The position numbers were made by a program, and so were the translations under genes. The notes under the pieces were generated by a model. That model was not told the origin of the DNA. It did no database searches and saw only the letters and a program-made list of their open reading frames with translations. Shown here piece after piece: positions 1-8,391 of a stretch of DNA of 64,000 nt (its first letter is position 1; each line of letters starts with the position of its first letter). Source of the DNA: Sulfuricurvum sp. (GTDB lineage Bacteria; Campylobacterota; Campylobacteria; Campylobacterales; Sulfurimonadaceae). The stretch lies in contig JAGXFL010000013.1 in the NCBI GenBank assembly GCA_024637295.1, positions 270,962 through 334,961 on the forward strand, in the 5' to 3' direction.

Positions 1-159
1 GCCAATCATCCAAAAAACAAAAACAAAAGCGGATTTGCCCAAATTGCCCGTGATGGCAAAGTGATCGATTTGGATGCGCTGGGTGTTGGGGATCGGTTTG
101 ATGCGATGAATGATAAACGGGTTATTCGGGCGGAAGTGGTGGAGATAGTTTCTATATGA
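1..159 (+). CDS. xseA: Exodeoxyribonuclease VII large subunit, C-terminal end (partial)
   Basis: Only the last 52 codons are in the window, open from base 1 to a TGA at 157-159. The tail reads GFAQIARDGKVIDLDAL then GVGDRFDAM, which matches the end of the XseA large subunit, where a 'G[YF]A.V...GK.V' strand is followed by a 'L..GD' turn. XseA forms the catalytic part of exonuclease VII, which degrades single-stranded DNA to oligonucleotides in the cytoplasm. The assignment rests on this short tail only; the catalytic region lies outside the window. Confidence 0.6.
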   Translation, partial: ANHPKNKNKSGFAQIARDGKVIDLDALGVGDRFDAMNDKRVIRAEVVEIVSI

Positions 160-185
160 TATAATTGAGTTAAAAAGGTTTATAA

Positions 186-440
186 ATGCCTGAGATTAGC
201 CGATTTTATGGAATCATTATTCGGATGTATCTTATTGACAGTGAGCATCCACCACGACACATTCATGTGAAATACGGCGAATATGAAGCTATATTTGAGC
301 TTGCTAATTTAAATATTATCGAGGGAAGTTTGCCGAAAACATGCCGTAAAATGGTACGTGAATGGGCTGAGATACATCAGAGTGAGTTAATTGAAATGTG
401 GGATACTCAAAATTTCCACTCGATTTCACCATTGGAGTAA
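186..440 (+). CDS. DUF4160 domain protein
   Basis: An 84-residue protein with the DUF4160 pattern: start MPEISRFYGI, a middle PPRHIHVKYGEYEA segment (the HxHV core of the family) and a C-terminal helix REWAEIHQSELIEMW. The biochemical role of the family is not established. It sits 4 bases upstream of a DUF2442 gene, and such pairs recur in bacterial genomes and have been listed as candidate toxin-antitoxin-like modules. An AAGG stretch lies about 8 bases before the ATG, and a TATAAT box at 160-165 falls just after the xseA stop, so the pair may have its own promoter. Confidence 0.8.
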   Translation: MPEISRFYGIIIRMYLIDSEHPPRHIHVKYGEYEAIFELANLNIIEGSLPKTCRKMVREWAEIHQSELIEMWDTQNFHSISPLE

Positions 441-444
441 TACT

Positions 445-669
445 ATGAAACTCAAAGAAGCACAAAATATTTCAGGGTATAAATTTCTTTTCGTTTTTGA
501 AAATGGAGAACAAAAAGAGGCGAATATCGAGCCGTTAATTTCGAAATACGTATCAAAAGAGGAGACAAATACCGCTCATGTTGATGAAGAGTGGGGATGT
601 TTGGAATTTAAAAACGGGTCAGTCGATATAGAGCCAAAAACGCTCTATACATTTGTGAAGAGTGCGTAA
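445..669 (+). CDS. DUF2442 domain protein
   Basis: A 74-residue protein starting at the ATG just after the DUF4160 stop. A longer reading from 391 would lie inside the upstream gene and is unlikely. The sequence shows the DUF2442 layout: an early strand YKFLFVFENGE, then a C-terminal LEFKNGSVDIEPKTLY ('dI.p..LY') element. DUF2442 proteins often accompany DUF4160 partners, with the smaller protein proposed as the antitoxin-like or DNA-binding member. That role is inferred from pairing only. The gene ends 3 bases before the convergent sppA stop, with no visible terminator between them. Confidence 0.75.
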   Translation: MKLKEAQNISGYKFLFVFENGEQKEANIEPLISKYVSKEETNTAHVDEEWGCLEFKNGSVDIEPKTLYTFVKSA

Positions 670-672
670 GCG

Positions 673-1542
673 TTATTTCAACGTAATAGGTGGAAAATAC
701 ATGTGAGCTAATGTTGCTCCCTCTGCTGCGAAGCGTTTGAAAAATCGGTCCATCGGATCTTCTTTGTTCCAAACAGGGTCTTTGACTTTGGTGAGTGTTT
801 CTACCCGTTTTTTGGCATCATATTCGACACCGATTTTGTCCACTAGTCCTACGGCTTTTGCTTGATCTGCCGTAAAGATATGGGCATCAGCATAATCGCG
901 GCTTTTATTCACATCAAGTTTACGCGCTTGCGCCACATCGTGAACAAAGAGATCGTAGGTCCCGTTGATCACCTTATCCAGCTCGGCGCGTTCAGCAGGA
1001 TTCCATGGGCGGTCAAAAGTGCCTACTTGTTTGTAGGTTCCTGCATGGACAACTTGGGTCTTAATGCCCACTTTTTGCATTAACTCAGATACGTCGGCAC
1101 CTTGCATGATAACGCCGATGGAGCCTATCATACTGCCCGGATTGGCGATGATCTCTGTTCCCCAGATGGCAGAATAGTACCCGCCGCTGGCCATGATTCC
1201 TGCGGCATACACAACGGTTGGTTTTGTCTCGCGTAAGCGTTTGATGGCATAAGCGATTTCGACTGAGGGGGCGACAGCACCGCCGGGCGAGTCGATGGAA
1301 AAAAGAACCCCTTTAATCTCTTTGTTTTCTCTGGCTTCATCTAACTGTTCGACGATGGAGGTCGCATCGAGGATGGGGCCAGTCAGCGCGATTTTTTCAA
1401 GATTGTACGAAGTGACTCCATGTTCATCTGAGGGGATAATGAGCCAAAGTACAAAGAGTACCAGTAAGGTTGCTTTGAAATTGGCTTGTATGAGCCGTAA
1501 TCCAGACGCGAGCGTTGAAGCAATGTTTTTGAGTGTTTCCAT
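673..1542 (-). CDS. sppA: Signal peptide peptidase SppA (short form), S49 family
   Basis: A 289-residue membrane protease that cleaves remnant signal peptides in the inner membrane. One membrane segment lies near residues 22-37, with the catalytic domain facing the periplasm. The nucleophile is Ser119 in MASGGYYSA. Lys171 in GTYKQVG fits the general base of the short SppA type, and SPGG at 85-88 is the usual oxyanion-region motif. The start is the ATG at 1542, which has an AAGGAAA ribosome site and overlaps the stop of the upstream amidohydrolase by one base (TAATG); a longer reading would lie within that gene. The length fits single-domain SppA rather than the 600-residue E. coli form. Confidence 0.92.
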   Translation of the reverse strand: METLKNIASTLASGLRLIQANFKATLLVLFVLWLIIPSDEHGVTSYNLEKIALTGPILDATSIVEQLDEARENKEIKGVLFSIDSPGGAVAPSVEIAYAIKRLRETKPTVVYAAGIMASGGYYSAIWGTEIIANPGSMIGSIGVIMQGADVSELMQKVGIKTQVVHAGTYKQVGTFDRPWNPAERAELDKVINGTYDLFVHDVAQARKLDVNKSRDYADAHIFTADQAKAVGLVDKIGVEYDAKKRVETLTKVKDPVWNKEDPMDRFFKRFAAEGATLAHMYFPPITLK

Positions 1543-2762
1543 TAGGTATTTCCTTTTACTTTTTGACCTTGGATGTAAACCGATTTGATGGTGCATGGTT
1601 GCAGCAGGAGATGGATAGGTAATTGTTCATTGATCGGATAATCAACATGTGCAACCAGTAAATCGGCGTCATAGTTTGGCGCGATTGTACCACAGTTTAG
1701 CCCCAGAGCATTTGCTGCATTGCTGGTGACACTTTGCCACAGTTGATAAGCAAGGGGCAGTAAATCATGGGAATAGTGCATAAAAAGGGCGATTTTCATC
1801 TCTTCAATGAGATCCAAAGCGTAATTGGAGCTTAATCCATCAGTTCCACATACCCAGTTAATATTGTGAGATTGGATTTTTTCTAGATCAATGGCACCGT
1901 TACCTAAGAGGCGATTTGAAATAGGGCAATGGATGATGGTGTGTTCACCATCTTTCAGTAGCTTTAATTCATTTTCTTTGGCATGGACGACATGGGTAAA
2001 TAATGTTGGAACTTCTTGGAAATACGTTAAAAATTCTTTTGCGGTGTTAGCGGCTTGGTGCTGTTTTAGAAAATTTTCAAAAAAGGGCTTAAAATCACCG
2101 TTATTTTCATCGAGCCATTCGCGCTCTGAACTACTCTCCATAAAATGGGCAGTGACACGAAGGGCATGTGTTTTGGCATAGGAAAGAGCTTTTTGGATCA
2201 GAATACGATGGACGGAATAGGGAGAATGAATTGCGATGGCGGGATGAAAACCTTCTCGTTTAGTACTTTGCGAAGCAAAAAGGCGCTCTTGAAAATTGGC
2301 ATACAAAGGATCTGCCATCTTAGGGTCGGAGCCGATGAGTTCATTGAAATAGACCACTTTTTGCGGTGCTTTAATACAGGCATCCAGATCATAACCATAG
2401 GAACTGACCGCACCAAAAGCCGTAATTCCGTTGGTGAGCATCGTATCGATCGCCGTTGCGATACACGTATCGTCACAGTCGTTGATCAACTCATCACGGT
2501 TAGCCATAACACTTGAAAGCCATGGCATAAAACCACCATAGGTGAGGCTGGAACGGTTAGCGCTAAATTCTAAATGGACATGCGCATTGATAAGCCCGCT
2601 CATGAGTATTGACCCAATGCCAAGTTCTTGGCATTGGTCACCGTATTGATGTTTGAGTTCTTCATTGGAAGCAATTGCAATGATCGTTTTATCAAAAACA
2701 ATTCCATGATTGCGTAAAATGGAATCATGAGTCAAGATAGCATCAGCGAGAAGTATTTGCAA
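1542..2762 (-). CDS. mqnX: Aminofutalosine-deaminase-like amidohydrolase
   Basis: A 406-residue metal-dependent hydrolase of the amidohydrolase superfamily. It has the HVH metal pair at residues 61 and 63 (NAHVHLEF), later histidines in HSPYSVH, and the conserved aspartate in CGTDGLSSN. The closest named family is the Campylobacterota aminofutalosine deaminase family, linked to the futalosine route to menaquinone; an S-adenosylhomocysteine/chlorohydrolase-type deaminase is the alternative. The start is a TTG at 2762 preceded by AAAGGGA; the reading frame stays open upstream to 2957, but that extension is low-complexity and runs past the divergent gene's promoter region. The gene is translationally coupled to sppA downstream. 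Confidence 0.75.
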   Translation of the reverse strand: MQILLADAILTHDSILRNHGIVFDKTIIAIASNEELKHQYGDQCQELGIGSILMSGLINAHVHLEFSANRSSLTYGGFMPWLSSVMANRDELINDCDDTCIATAIDTMLTNGITAFGAVSSYGYDLDACIKAPQKVVYFNELIGSDPKMADPLYANFQERLFASQSTKREGFHPAIAIHSPYSVHRILIQKALSYAKTHALRVTAHFMESSSEREWLDENNGDFKPFFENFLKQHQAANTAKEFLTYFQEVPTLFTHVVHAKENELKLLKDGEHTIIHCPISNRLLGNGAIDLEKIQSHNINWVCGTDGLSSNYALDLIEEMKIALFMHYSHDLLPLAYQLWQSVTSNAANALGLNCGTIAPNYDADLLVAHVDYPINEQLPIHLLLQPCTIKSVYIQGQKVKGNT

Positions 2763-2899
2763 GACGATCCCTTTATGATTAGTAAATAAACGAAAGTATA
2801 GCGAAGGTAAAGATTTAATGTGAGAAAAATGCGATAAAATTGTTACAAAACTTACATTGAATTGGCTATGATGTCGTATAAGAAACGAGAGGGAACACG

Positions 2900-3259
2900 A
2901 TGAAATTTTTGGTTGTAGATGATTCCAAATTAGCTCGTTTATCGCTGATAAAAACACTCAAAGAGTATGAACCTACGGCAGAATGTATTGAAGCTGAAAA
3001 TGGGGCGGTTGCAGTAGAACTTTTTAAAGCAGAATCTCCGAGAGTTGTTTTTCTGGATTTAACGATGCCGGTCATGGATGGATACGAAGCGCTAAAACTG
3101 ATGATGCAAATTGATTCAAATGCACAGGTGGTTGTTGTCTCTGCCGATATACAAACACAAGCACAAGTGCAAGTATTAGCATTGGGAGCAAAATTGATGG
3201 TTCCAAAGCCGATAAACTCGGATAAAATGTTGGGCATACTCCAACAGCTTGTATTTTAG
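2900..3259 (+). CDS. CheY-like single-domain response regulator
   Basis: A 119-residue stand-alone receiver domain. It has the acidic pair Asp7/Asp8 (VVDDSK), the phospho-acceptor Asp53 (VVFLDLTMPVMDG), Ser81 in VVVVSAD and Lys103 in MVPKPI, so every residue needed for phosphotransfer is present. There is no output domain; it must signal by protein contact. It is followed 9 bases later by a CheC-like phosphatase, and then by a diguanylate cyclase that overlaps it. The simplest inference is that the phosphatase dephosphorylates this receiver and the pair tunes c-di-GMP output. The cognate kinase is not in the window. Confidence 0.93.
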   Translation: MKFLVVDDSKLARLSLIKTLKEYEPTAECIEAENGAVAVELFKAESPRVVFLDLTMPVMDGYEALKLMMQIDSNAQVVVVSADIQTQAQVQVLALGAKLMVPKPINSDKMLGILQQLVF

Positions 3260-3268
3260 AGGAATAAA

Positions 3269-3886
3269 ATGAAGATAGAGGAATTTTCGAGTGATCATTT
3301 AGATGTTCTTAAAGAGTTGATGAACATCGCCATGGGTAATGCGACTGCCAGTATTGCTGATTTGCTTCAGGCATTTGGGACGATGCATATTCCTCACTTG
3401 ACAATCACCGATATGGATGGGCTAAAAAGTCAAATCAATCATACAATTTCGGCTGATGAGAAGTACTACGTCACAAAACAGCTTTTTGGTGGGATAATCG
3501 GCGGGGAATTTATTTTTGTCATGACGGATGAATCGGCCGCAAATCTTGGACACTATCTTTACGATGTTTCCCAACCAAGTGATGCCGATATTATGGATGC
3601 GGTTATTGAACTGACTAATATTCTTAGTTCTACTATTATCAGTCGTTTGACCGAAGAACTTAACACCAAGGTGCAGTTCTTTGCCCCTTCGACACAGATT
3701 ATTTCCGGCAACCATATAATCGGGCAAGATGAGACGCTCAATTATCACAAGATCATTATTGTCAGTACTGAGATGGAGTTTCAAAGCCATAAAATAAGCG
3801 GTTATATATTTATCCTTGCCAGAGATGAAACGATTACTCGCTTGAGGGAATTGATCGATCAAAAACTTGAAGAACTGTATGCATGA
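3269..3886 (+). CDS. CheC-like chemotaxis phosphatase
   Basis: A 205-residue protein of CheC size with two active-site helices. Helix one has the full D/S-xxx-E-xx-N-xxx-G motif (Asp12, Glu16, Asn19, Gly23). Helix two has Asp110, Glu114 and Asn117 with a serine in place of the glycine. CheC, CheX and FliY proteins remove phosphate from CheY-P, so the neighbouring receiver at 2900-3259 is the obvious substrate. The ribosome site is AGAGGAA, and the gene ends in an ATGA overlap with the cyclase that follows. Having both helices argues for CheC rather than CheX. Function as a phosphatase is inferred from motifs. Confidence 0.85.
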   Translation: MKIEEFSSDHLDVLKELMNIAMGNATASIADLLQAFGTMHIPHLTITDMDGLKSQINHTISADEKYYVTKQLFGGIIGGEFIFVMTDESAANLGHYLYDVSQPSDADIMDAVIELTNILSSTIISRLTEELNTKVQFFAPSTQIISGNHIIGQDETLNYHKIIIVSTEMEFQSHKISGYIFILARDETITRLRELIDQKLEELYA

Positions 3887-5178
3887 TAGATACATTAGAT
3901 CATTGTAATATTGTTTTTGATTCATTGGAGAATGGTACTCTCGTCGTAGATGAGGAGTGTACGGTCTGGTCATGGAACAAATGGCTTGAGATCAATACGG
4001 GTATTGTATCGGAAGAAATAATCGGGAAAAATTTAAAAGAGTATTATCCCGAACTGGATTACAAAGGATTTCAGCGTAAAATCCGTACGACACTACGACT
4101 CGCAACCCCTACGTTTTACGATGCATCACTTAGCAACCGTTTTATTACTATTCCTAGAAATAAGGTCACAACGTCGCTGTTGACGACTATGCAGCTTCAA
4201 GTAACGATTTCTCCTTATATCCCTACACTCAAACGAGTAATGATCACAATCAATGATATTAGCGATCTGCATGAGCTTAAGATGACATTGCAGCATCGTA
4301 TGGTGGAAATCGCCAAGCTTAACAATGTATTGAAACAAGACAAGCAGATAATTGATGCAAATTTGATGATCGTTAAAACGGATTGTGGATGTTTGATAAC
4401 CGATACTACTGAGGCATTTTGCCATTTCTTTGGGTATGAAAATGAAAAGTTAGTAGGGCGCTCTTTATCGAGTATTTTTGTGGCCAATAAACATGAAACA
4501 GAGTTTTTACTGATGAAAGATCTTTTGCAGAAGAAGCAAAAATGGTCTGGAGAGATGGAACTTCATAAACAAAATGGGGAACAAGTGTGGATGGATGCCG
4601 TTATTTCTCCTTATTTGGATGAGACAAATGAGATTGTCAGTTATACGGCTATCTATCATGATATTACAGACAAAAAGCGCATTGAACTGCTTTCCGTGAC
4701 CGATCCTTTGACAAAACTGTATAACCGCCAAAAATTTGATGAAGTATGTGAACAAATGCTCATGCGTAAACATTGGACATCGGTTAATACATTCGGGCTT
4801 ATTATTGTTGATGTGGATTACTTTAAAAAAGTGAATGACACCTATGGGCATCAGATTGGGGATGCTGTGTTGATTACTATGGCAGATACTTTAACAAAGG
4901 CCATTCGAACGAGTGACATTTTGGCTCGATGGGGAGGGGAAGAATTTGTTATTTTACTCCCTGATGTCGATATGGAAAAAGCAATTCATGCAGCAGATAA
5001 ATATCGACAAGCTATTGAGCAGATGAATGTCCCGAAAGTAGGAACGATTACGGCATCGTTTGGTGTAGCGGTTTTTTCCTATGGGGATACGCAAGAGACA
5101 ATGATGCATCGGGCGGATAGGGGTCTTTATCGTGCAAAAGAGAACGGAAGAAATCGTGTTGAATCGGTACTCTCATAA
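3883..5178 (+). CDS. PAS-PAS-GGDEF diguanylate cyclase
   Basis: A 431-residue cytoplasmic protein without membrane segments. A PAS-like domain covers about residues 5-125, a short coiled linker about 130-160, a second PAS plus PAC about 160-265, and a GGDEF domain about 270-431. The signature is GGEEF at 351-355, a catalytically competent variant, with an inhibitory-site RxxD (RTSD, 342-345) five residues ahead. It should make c-di-GMP from two GTP, with feedback inhibition. The first 4 bases overlap the CheC-like gene, so synthesis is probably coupled to the receiver/phosphatase pair. The ligand or redox signal of the PAS domains cannot be read from sequence. Confidence 0.93.
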   Translation: MIDTLDHCNIVFDSLENGTLVVDEECTVWSWNKWLEINTGIVSEEIIGKNLKEYYPELDYKGFQRKIRTTLRLATPTFYDASLSNRFITIPRNKVTTSLLTTMQLQVTISPYIPTLKRVMITINDISDLHELKMTLQHRMVEIAKLNNVLKQDKQIIDANLMIVKTDCGCLITDTTEAFCHFFGYENEKLVGRSLSSIFVANKHETEFLLMKDLLQKKQKWSGEMELHKQNGEQVWMDAVISPYLDETNEIVSYTAIYHDITDKKRIELLSVTDPLTKLYNRQKFDEVCEQMLMRKHWTSVNTFGLIIVDVDYFKKVNDTYGHQIGDAVLITMADTLTKAIRTSDILARWGGEEFVILLPDVDMEKAIHAADKYRQAIEQMNVPKVGTITASFGVAVFSYGDTQETMMHRADRGLYRAKENGRNRVESVLS

Positions 5179-5193
5179 CGTGATTTAGTTCCT

Positions 5194-5216
5194 TATAATC
5201 TATTACCGTTTATAAT
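5194..5216 (+). promoter_or_regulatory. Two candidate -10 boxes upstream of aroQ
   Basis: Two TATAAT hexamers, at 5194-5199 and 5211-5216, lie in the 71-base gap before aroQ, 51 and 34 bases ahead of the ATG. No good -35 is visible, which is common for sigma-70 promoters in Campylobacterota. They are the likely promoter for the long aroQ-folK-flagellar run. Confidence 0.4.
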
Positions 5217-5249
5217 CTAGCCTTAAAAAGAAACAGTCAAGGTTTATGA

Positions 5250-5726
5250 ATGAAAATAGCGGTAATACAGGGTCCTAATCTCAATATGTTGGGAGTTCGT
5301 GAGCAACAAGTTTACGGACCGATGCGTCTAGAGCAGATTCATGCACAAATGAAAGAGTTTGCTGAACAAAATGGGGTTGAAATCGAGTTTTATCAAAGTA
5401 ATCTCGAGGGTGAGATCGTTGATCGTATTCAGGAATGTTATGGGGATACGGATGGGATCATTATCAATCCAGCCGCGTACACGCACACATCCATCGCGAT
5501 TCGTGATGCGATCGCTGCAGTCAATCTTCCAACGATCGAAGTGCACATCAGTAATATTTACCGTCGCGAAGAGTTCCGTCAAAAAAGCATGACGGCTCCG
5601 GCATGTACCTCGTCTATTATCGGATTTGGACCGTTTGGATACCATTTGGCAATGGTAGGGATGATGCAAGTATTGAGTGAGATCAATGCAATGCGTGCTG
5701 CACAGCAAGGTGCACCACAAGAGTAA
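5250..5726 (+). CDS. aroQ: 3-dehydroquinate dehydratase, type II
   Basis: A 158-residue type II dehydroquinase, which converts 3-dehydroquinate to 3-dehydroshikimate in the shikimate pathway. The family start [11 protein letters not shown] is present, with flexible-loop Arg17 and catalytic Tyr22 (VYG). Other family marks are the [15 protein letters not shown] motif and His99 in EVHISN. The length is typical. It begins the run aroQ-folK-flhF-flhG, which has the same order as in other Campylobacterota; folK follows after 5 bases. Confidence 0.97.
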   Translation: MKIAVIQGPNLNMLGVREQQVYGPMRLEQIHAQMKEFAEQNGVEIEFYQSNLEGEIVDRIQECYGDTDGIIINPAAYTHTSIAIRDAIAAVNLPTIEVHISNIYRREEFRQKSMTAPACTSSIIGFGPFGYHLAMVGMMQVLSEINAMRAAQQGAPQE

Positions 5727-5731
5727 TCGTA

Positions 5732-6262
5732 ATGCCGTTACATCGCCCGCTGGATGAACGTCATTGTGTGGTGATCCAACGGCATTTTCCACACTATCGG
5801 ACAAAACCGATAGGATATCGCCATCGTGTGATCATAGGTGTCGGTGGTAATGTGGGAAATACGCAGCGCCGTTTGGAACATTTATGGGTTTATTTACGTC
5901 GCCATCCACAGATCTATCCGATACAAAACGGTGTGATTGTTCGTAATCCTCCATTTGGTTACGAACAGCAGGGTGATTTTGACAATACAGTGATGGAAAT
6001 CGCAACGTCTTTGACTCCACGAAGATTGTTGCGACGGCTTTGGAAGATCGAAAAACATTTTGGACGCAAACGAAGTTTTGCTAATGCTCCAAGAACGCTT
6101 GATTTGGATATGATATTCTTTGATAATCGGACGATGAATACGACGGAACTTACTCTCCCTCATTACGGATGGAAAGAGCGATTAAGTGTTCTTATCCCTT
6201 TGCGAAGTTTGGGTAATAACGCACAAAAAAGACGGAGAGACTATGAAAATCTTAACCTTTAG
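5732..6262 (+). CDS. folK: HPPK-family 6-hydroxymethyl-7,8-dihydropterin pyrophosphokinase
   Basis: A 176-residue HPPK enzyme that transfers pyrophosphate from ATP to 6-hydroxymethyl-dihydropterin in folate synthesis. Visible signatures are GVGGNVGNT (the glycine-rich N-terminal strand), NPPFG followed by DFDNTVMEI, and RTLDLDMIFFDN, the conserved RxLDLDxL catalytic segment. There are about 30 extra N-terminal residues ahead of the core, rich in His and Arg and of unknown use. The 3' end overlaps flhF by 20 bases, tying folate synthesis and flagellar genes into one transcript. Confidence 0.92.
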   Translation: MPLHRPLDERHCVVIQRHFPHYRTKPIGYRHRVIIGVGGNVGNTQRRLEHLWVYLRRHPQIYPIQNGVIVRNPPFGYEQQGDFDNTVMEIATSLTPRRLLRRLWKIEKHFGRKRSFANAPRTLDLDMIFFDNRTMNTTELTLPHYGWKERLSVLIPLRSLGNNAQKRRRDYENLNL

Positions 6263-7505
6263 TGGTTCTACACCGGCCGAAGCGCTAAAAAAAGCGCAAT
6301 TGGAAGTGGGTGAAGACGCAATGCTCATTGAAACCCGAGAGATCCAAAAAAAATCTCTTGGAAAAAATGCATTGTATGAGATTGTTGTCGGTGTTGAAGA
6401 AGAATCCATGTCCAAACCAATTCCAAGAAACAAAGAACCCTTGGCGCGCCAACAGCCACTGGCACAAAAAAGCAGTGATGTCCTTTTTAATATCTCAGAA
6501 GCGGCGAAACAAATCTCCAAGATTGCAGAAGTTACCGAAGAAGAACGCCCTTTAAAACATACTCCAGCCGCACCCAATGAAGATCTCAAACGGATCAAAG
6601 ATGAGATCGAAAAACTCGGGGATAAAGTAAAAATTATTCAAAATATGTTTTGGGATGAAAAATCACCGAAGACATCCGTCGCAATTCCTCCGGAATTTGC
6701 GGAGATTTATCGTTTGGCTCAACAAAGCGGTATGAATCAAGAGCATCTTGATGAGATAATGCAGCTGACCTTAGAGCATATGCCCTCCAAAATGCGGGAA
6801 AACTCCGAAACCGTTAAGCGTTATTTTCAAGTGCTGCTGCGCAAGATGATACCGGTACGCTTGGAAACATCTCCCAAAATGGGTGGTAAAAAAGTGGTGA
6901 TGCTCGTGGGGCCGACGGGGGTGGGAAAAACAACATCGATTGCGAAGCTGGCAGCACGTTATTCCTACTTGATGGAGAAAAAATACAAAGTAGGGCTGGT
7001 TGTATTGGATACCTACCGTATTGGCGCGGTTGAACAGTTGATGCAGTATGCTCGTATGATGAAACTAGGGATTGAAACGGTTGTGGATCCACCGGAGTTT
7101 TCTACCGCATTGAGTGCATTGCGTTACAGCGATTATATTTTGATTGATACCATGGGAAGTTCCCCTTATGACAAGGGAAAAATCGAAAAAATCCATGAAT
7201 GTTTACGTTCCAATGACACGGATTACAGCGTTGATGTGGTTTTGGTATTACCAAGTTCAATCAAATATGAAGATCTAAAAGCGACCTATGAGAACTTTGC
7301 TCCATTGGGCATCGATACGATGATGTTTACGAAGCTGGATGAGACAAAAGGATTTGGTAATATTTTCTCATTGGTTTATGAAACCAAAATACCAATCAGC
7401 TATTTTTCTGTTGGACAAGAAGTGCCGGAAGATTTGGTGGTTTCTAACAGCGACTTTTTGGTGGAATGTTTACTTAATGGGTTTCGTAAAGGCGAGACAT
7501 TATGA
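6243..7505 (+). CDS. flhF: Flagellar biosynthesis GTPase FlhF
   Basis: A 420-residue SRP-type GTPase that marks the pole for flagellar assembly. An N-terminal basic/regulatory region (1-130) leads into the NG domain. G1 is GPTGVGKT at 223-230, followed by DTYRIGAVEQL, DTMGSSP (G3) and TKLDE (G4). The start is the ATG at 6243 (MKILTFSGST), the conserved FlhF N-terminus, preceded by GGAGAG; an upstream reading from 6186 lies in folK and was rejected. The stop overlaps flhG by 4 bases. In Campylobacterota FlhF also contributes to sigma-54 flagellar gene activation; no such promoter is visible here. Confidence 0.96.
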   Translation: MKILTFSGSTPAEALKKAQLEVGEDAMLIETREIQKKSLGKNALYEIVVGVEEESMSKPIPRNKEPLARQQPLAQKSSDVLFNISEAAKQISKIAEVTEEERPLKHTPAAPNEDLKRIKDEIEKLGDKVKIIQNMFWDEKSPKTSVAIPPEFAEIYRLAQQSGMNQEHLDEIMQLTLEHMPSKMRENSETVKRYFQVLLRKMIPVRLETSPKMGGKKVVMLVGPTGVGKTTSIAKLAARYSYLMEKKYKVGLVVLDTYRIGAVEQLMQYARMMKLGIETVVDPPEFSTALSALRYSDYILIDTMGSSPYDKGKIEKIHECLRSNDTDYSVDVVLVLPSSIKYEDLKATYENFAPLGIDTMMFTKLDETKGFGNIFSLVYETKIPISYFSVGQEVPEDLVVSNSDFLVECLLNGFRKGETL

Positions 7506-8374
7506 CACATCAAGCTGCCAAGCTCGAAGCATTGGTAAATAAAAACAAGAGTACAACTCCTAAAAAAACCCGTTTTATTGCTATTACAAGCGGTAAAGGA
7601 GGGGTTGGCAAAAGTACGATCAGCTCCAATATGGCATACATGATGGCAAAACACGGATTGAAAGTCGGTATTTTCGATGCCGATATCGGTTTGGCGAATC
7701 TTGATGTCATGTTCAATGTTAAAATCAAAAAAAATATTTTACACGTTCTCAAAGGTGAAGCCACGGTCGAAGAGATATTGGTCCCAATAGAGAAAAATCT
7801 GGTATTGATCCCGGGAGAGAGCGGTGAAGAAATATTTAAATATGCTTCATCGAGTATCTTCGAACGTTTTATGGGTGAAGCTCATATTTTGGATGATTTA
7901 GACGTATTGATCATCGATACGGGTGCGGGAATAGGGGAGCATACACAACTTTTTTTACGCTCATGTGATGATGTGATTGTTGTGACCGTTCCAGATCCTG
8001 CGGCGATTACAGATGCATATGCTACGATCAAAATAACCTCACGTCTTCGTGATGAGATTCATGTTATAATGAATCAGGTTCGCAATGACAAGGAAGCCGC
8101 TGCATTGTTTGAAAAAATACAAAAAGTTGCTCTTGTCAACATTGGCGATAAATTGCGTTTAAACTATTTGGGACAGATATCCAATGACCCAAAAGTTGCG
8201 GTTAGTGTCAAAAAAAGGGCTTTGTTCGCACGAGAATTTCCTACTTCGAAACCGGCGACTGAATTAGAGATGATTGTGAAGCGTATAGCGAAGAAATTGG
8301 AACGAAATGTGCTAGTAAATCCCCAAGAGAGTGGATTGGGCGGATTGTTCAAGCGTTTAATGGAACACTTCTAA
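7502..8374 (+). CDS. flhG: Flagellar number regulator FlhG (MinD/ParA-like ATPase)
   Basis: A 290-residue ParA/MinD-family ATPase that works with FlhF to limit flagellar number. The deviant Walker A is GKGGVGKS at 31-38. DADIGLANLDVMF is the switch I region and DTGAGIGEHT the Walker B-side switch II. A C-terminal stretch (about 265-290, SGLGGLFKRLMEHF) has the shape of an amphipathic membrane-targeting helix, as in MinD. It overlaps flhF by ATGA, which suggests fixed stoichiometry. Alternative names are FleN or YlxH. Confidence 0.95.
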   Translation: MTHQAAKLEALVNKNKSTTPKKTRFIAITSGKGGVGKSTISSNMAYMMAKHGLKVGIFDADIGLANLDVMFNVKIKKNILHVLKGEATVEEILVPIEKNLVLIPGESGEEIFKYASSSIFERFMGEAHILDDLDVLIIDTGAGIGEHTQLFLRSCDDVIVVTVPDPAAITDAYATIKITSRLRDEIHVIMNQVRNDKEAAALFEKIQKVALVNIGDKLRLNYLGQISNDPKVAVSVKKRALFAREFPTSKPATELEMIVKRIAKKLERNVLVNPQESGLGGLFKRLMEHF

Positions 8375-8391
8375 TTTTATCAAGGCTGTTC

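Noticed and set aside
1891..2516. Plus-strand ORFs opposite the mqnX-like gene
   Set aside because: Cysteine- and tryptophan-rich out-of-frame readings without ribosome sites, opposite a well-supported amidohydrolase.
2763..2957. N-terminal extension of the mqnX-like gene to 2957
   Set aside because: The extra 65 residues are unlike amidohydrolases and would cover the start of the divergent CheY-like gene; the TTG at 2762 has a good ribosome site.
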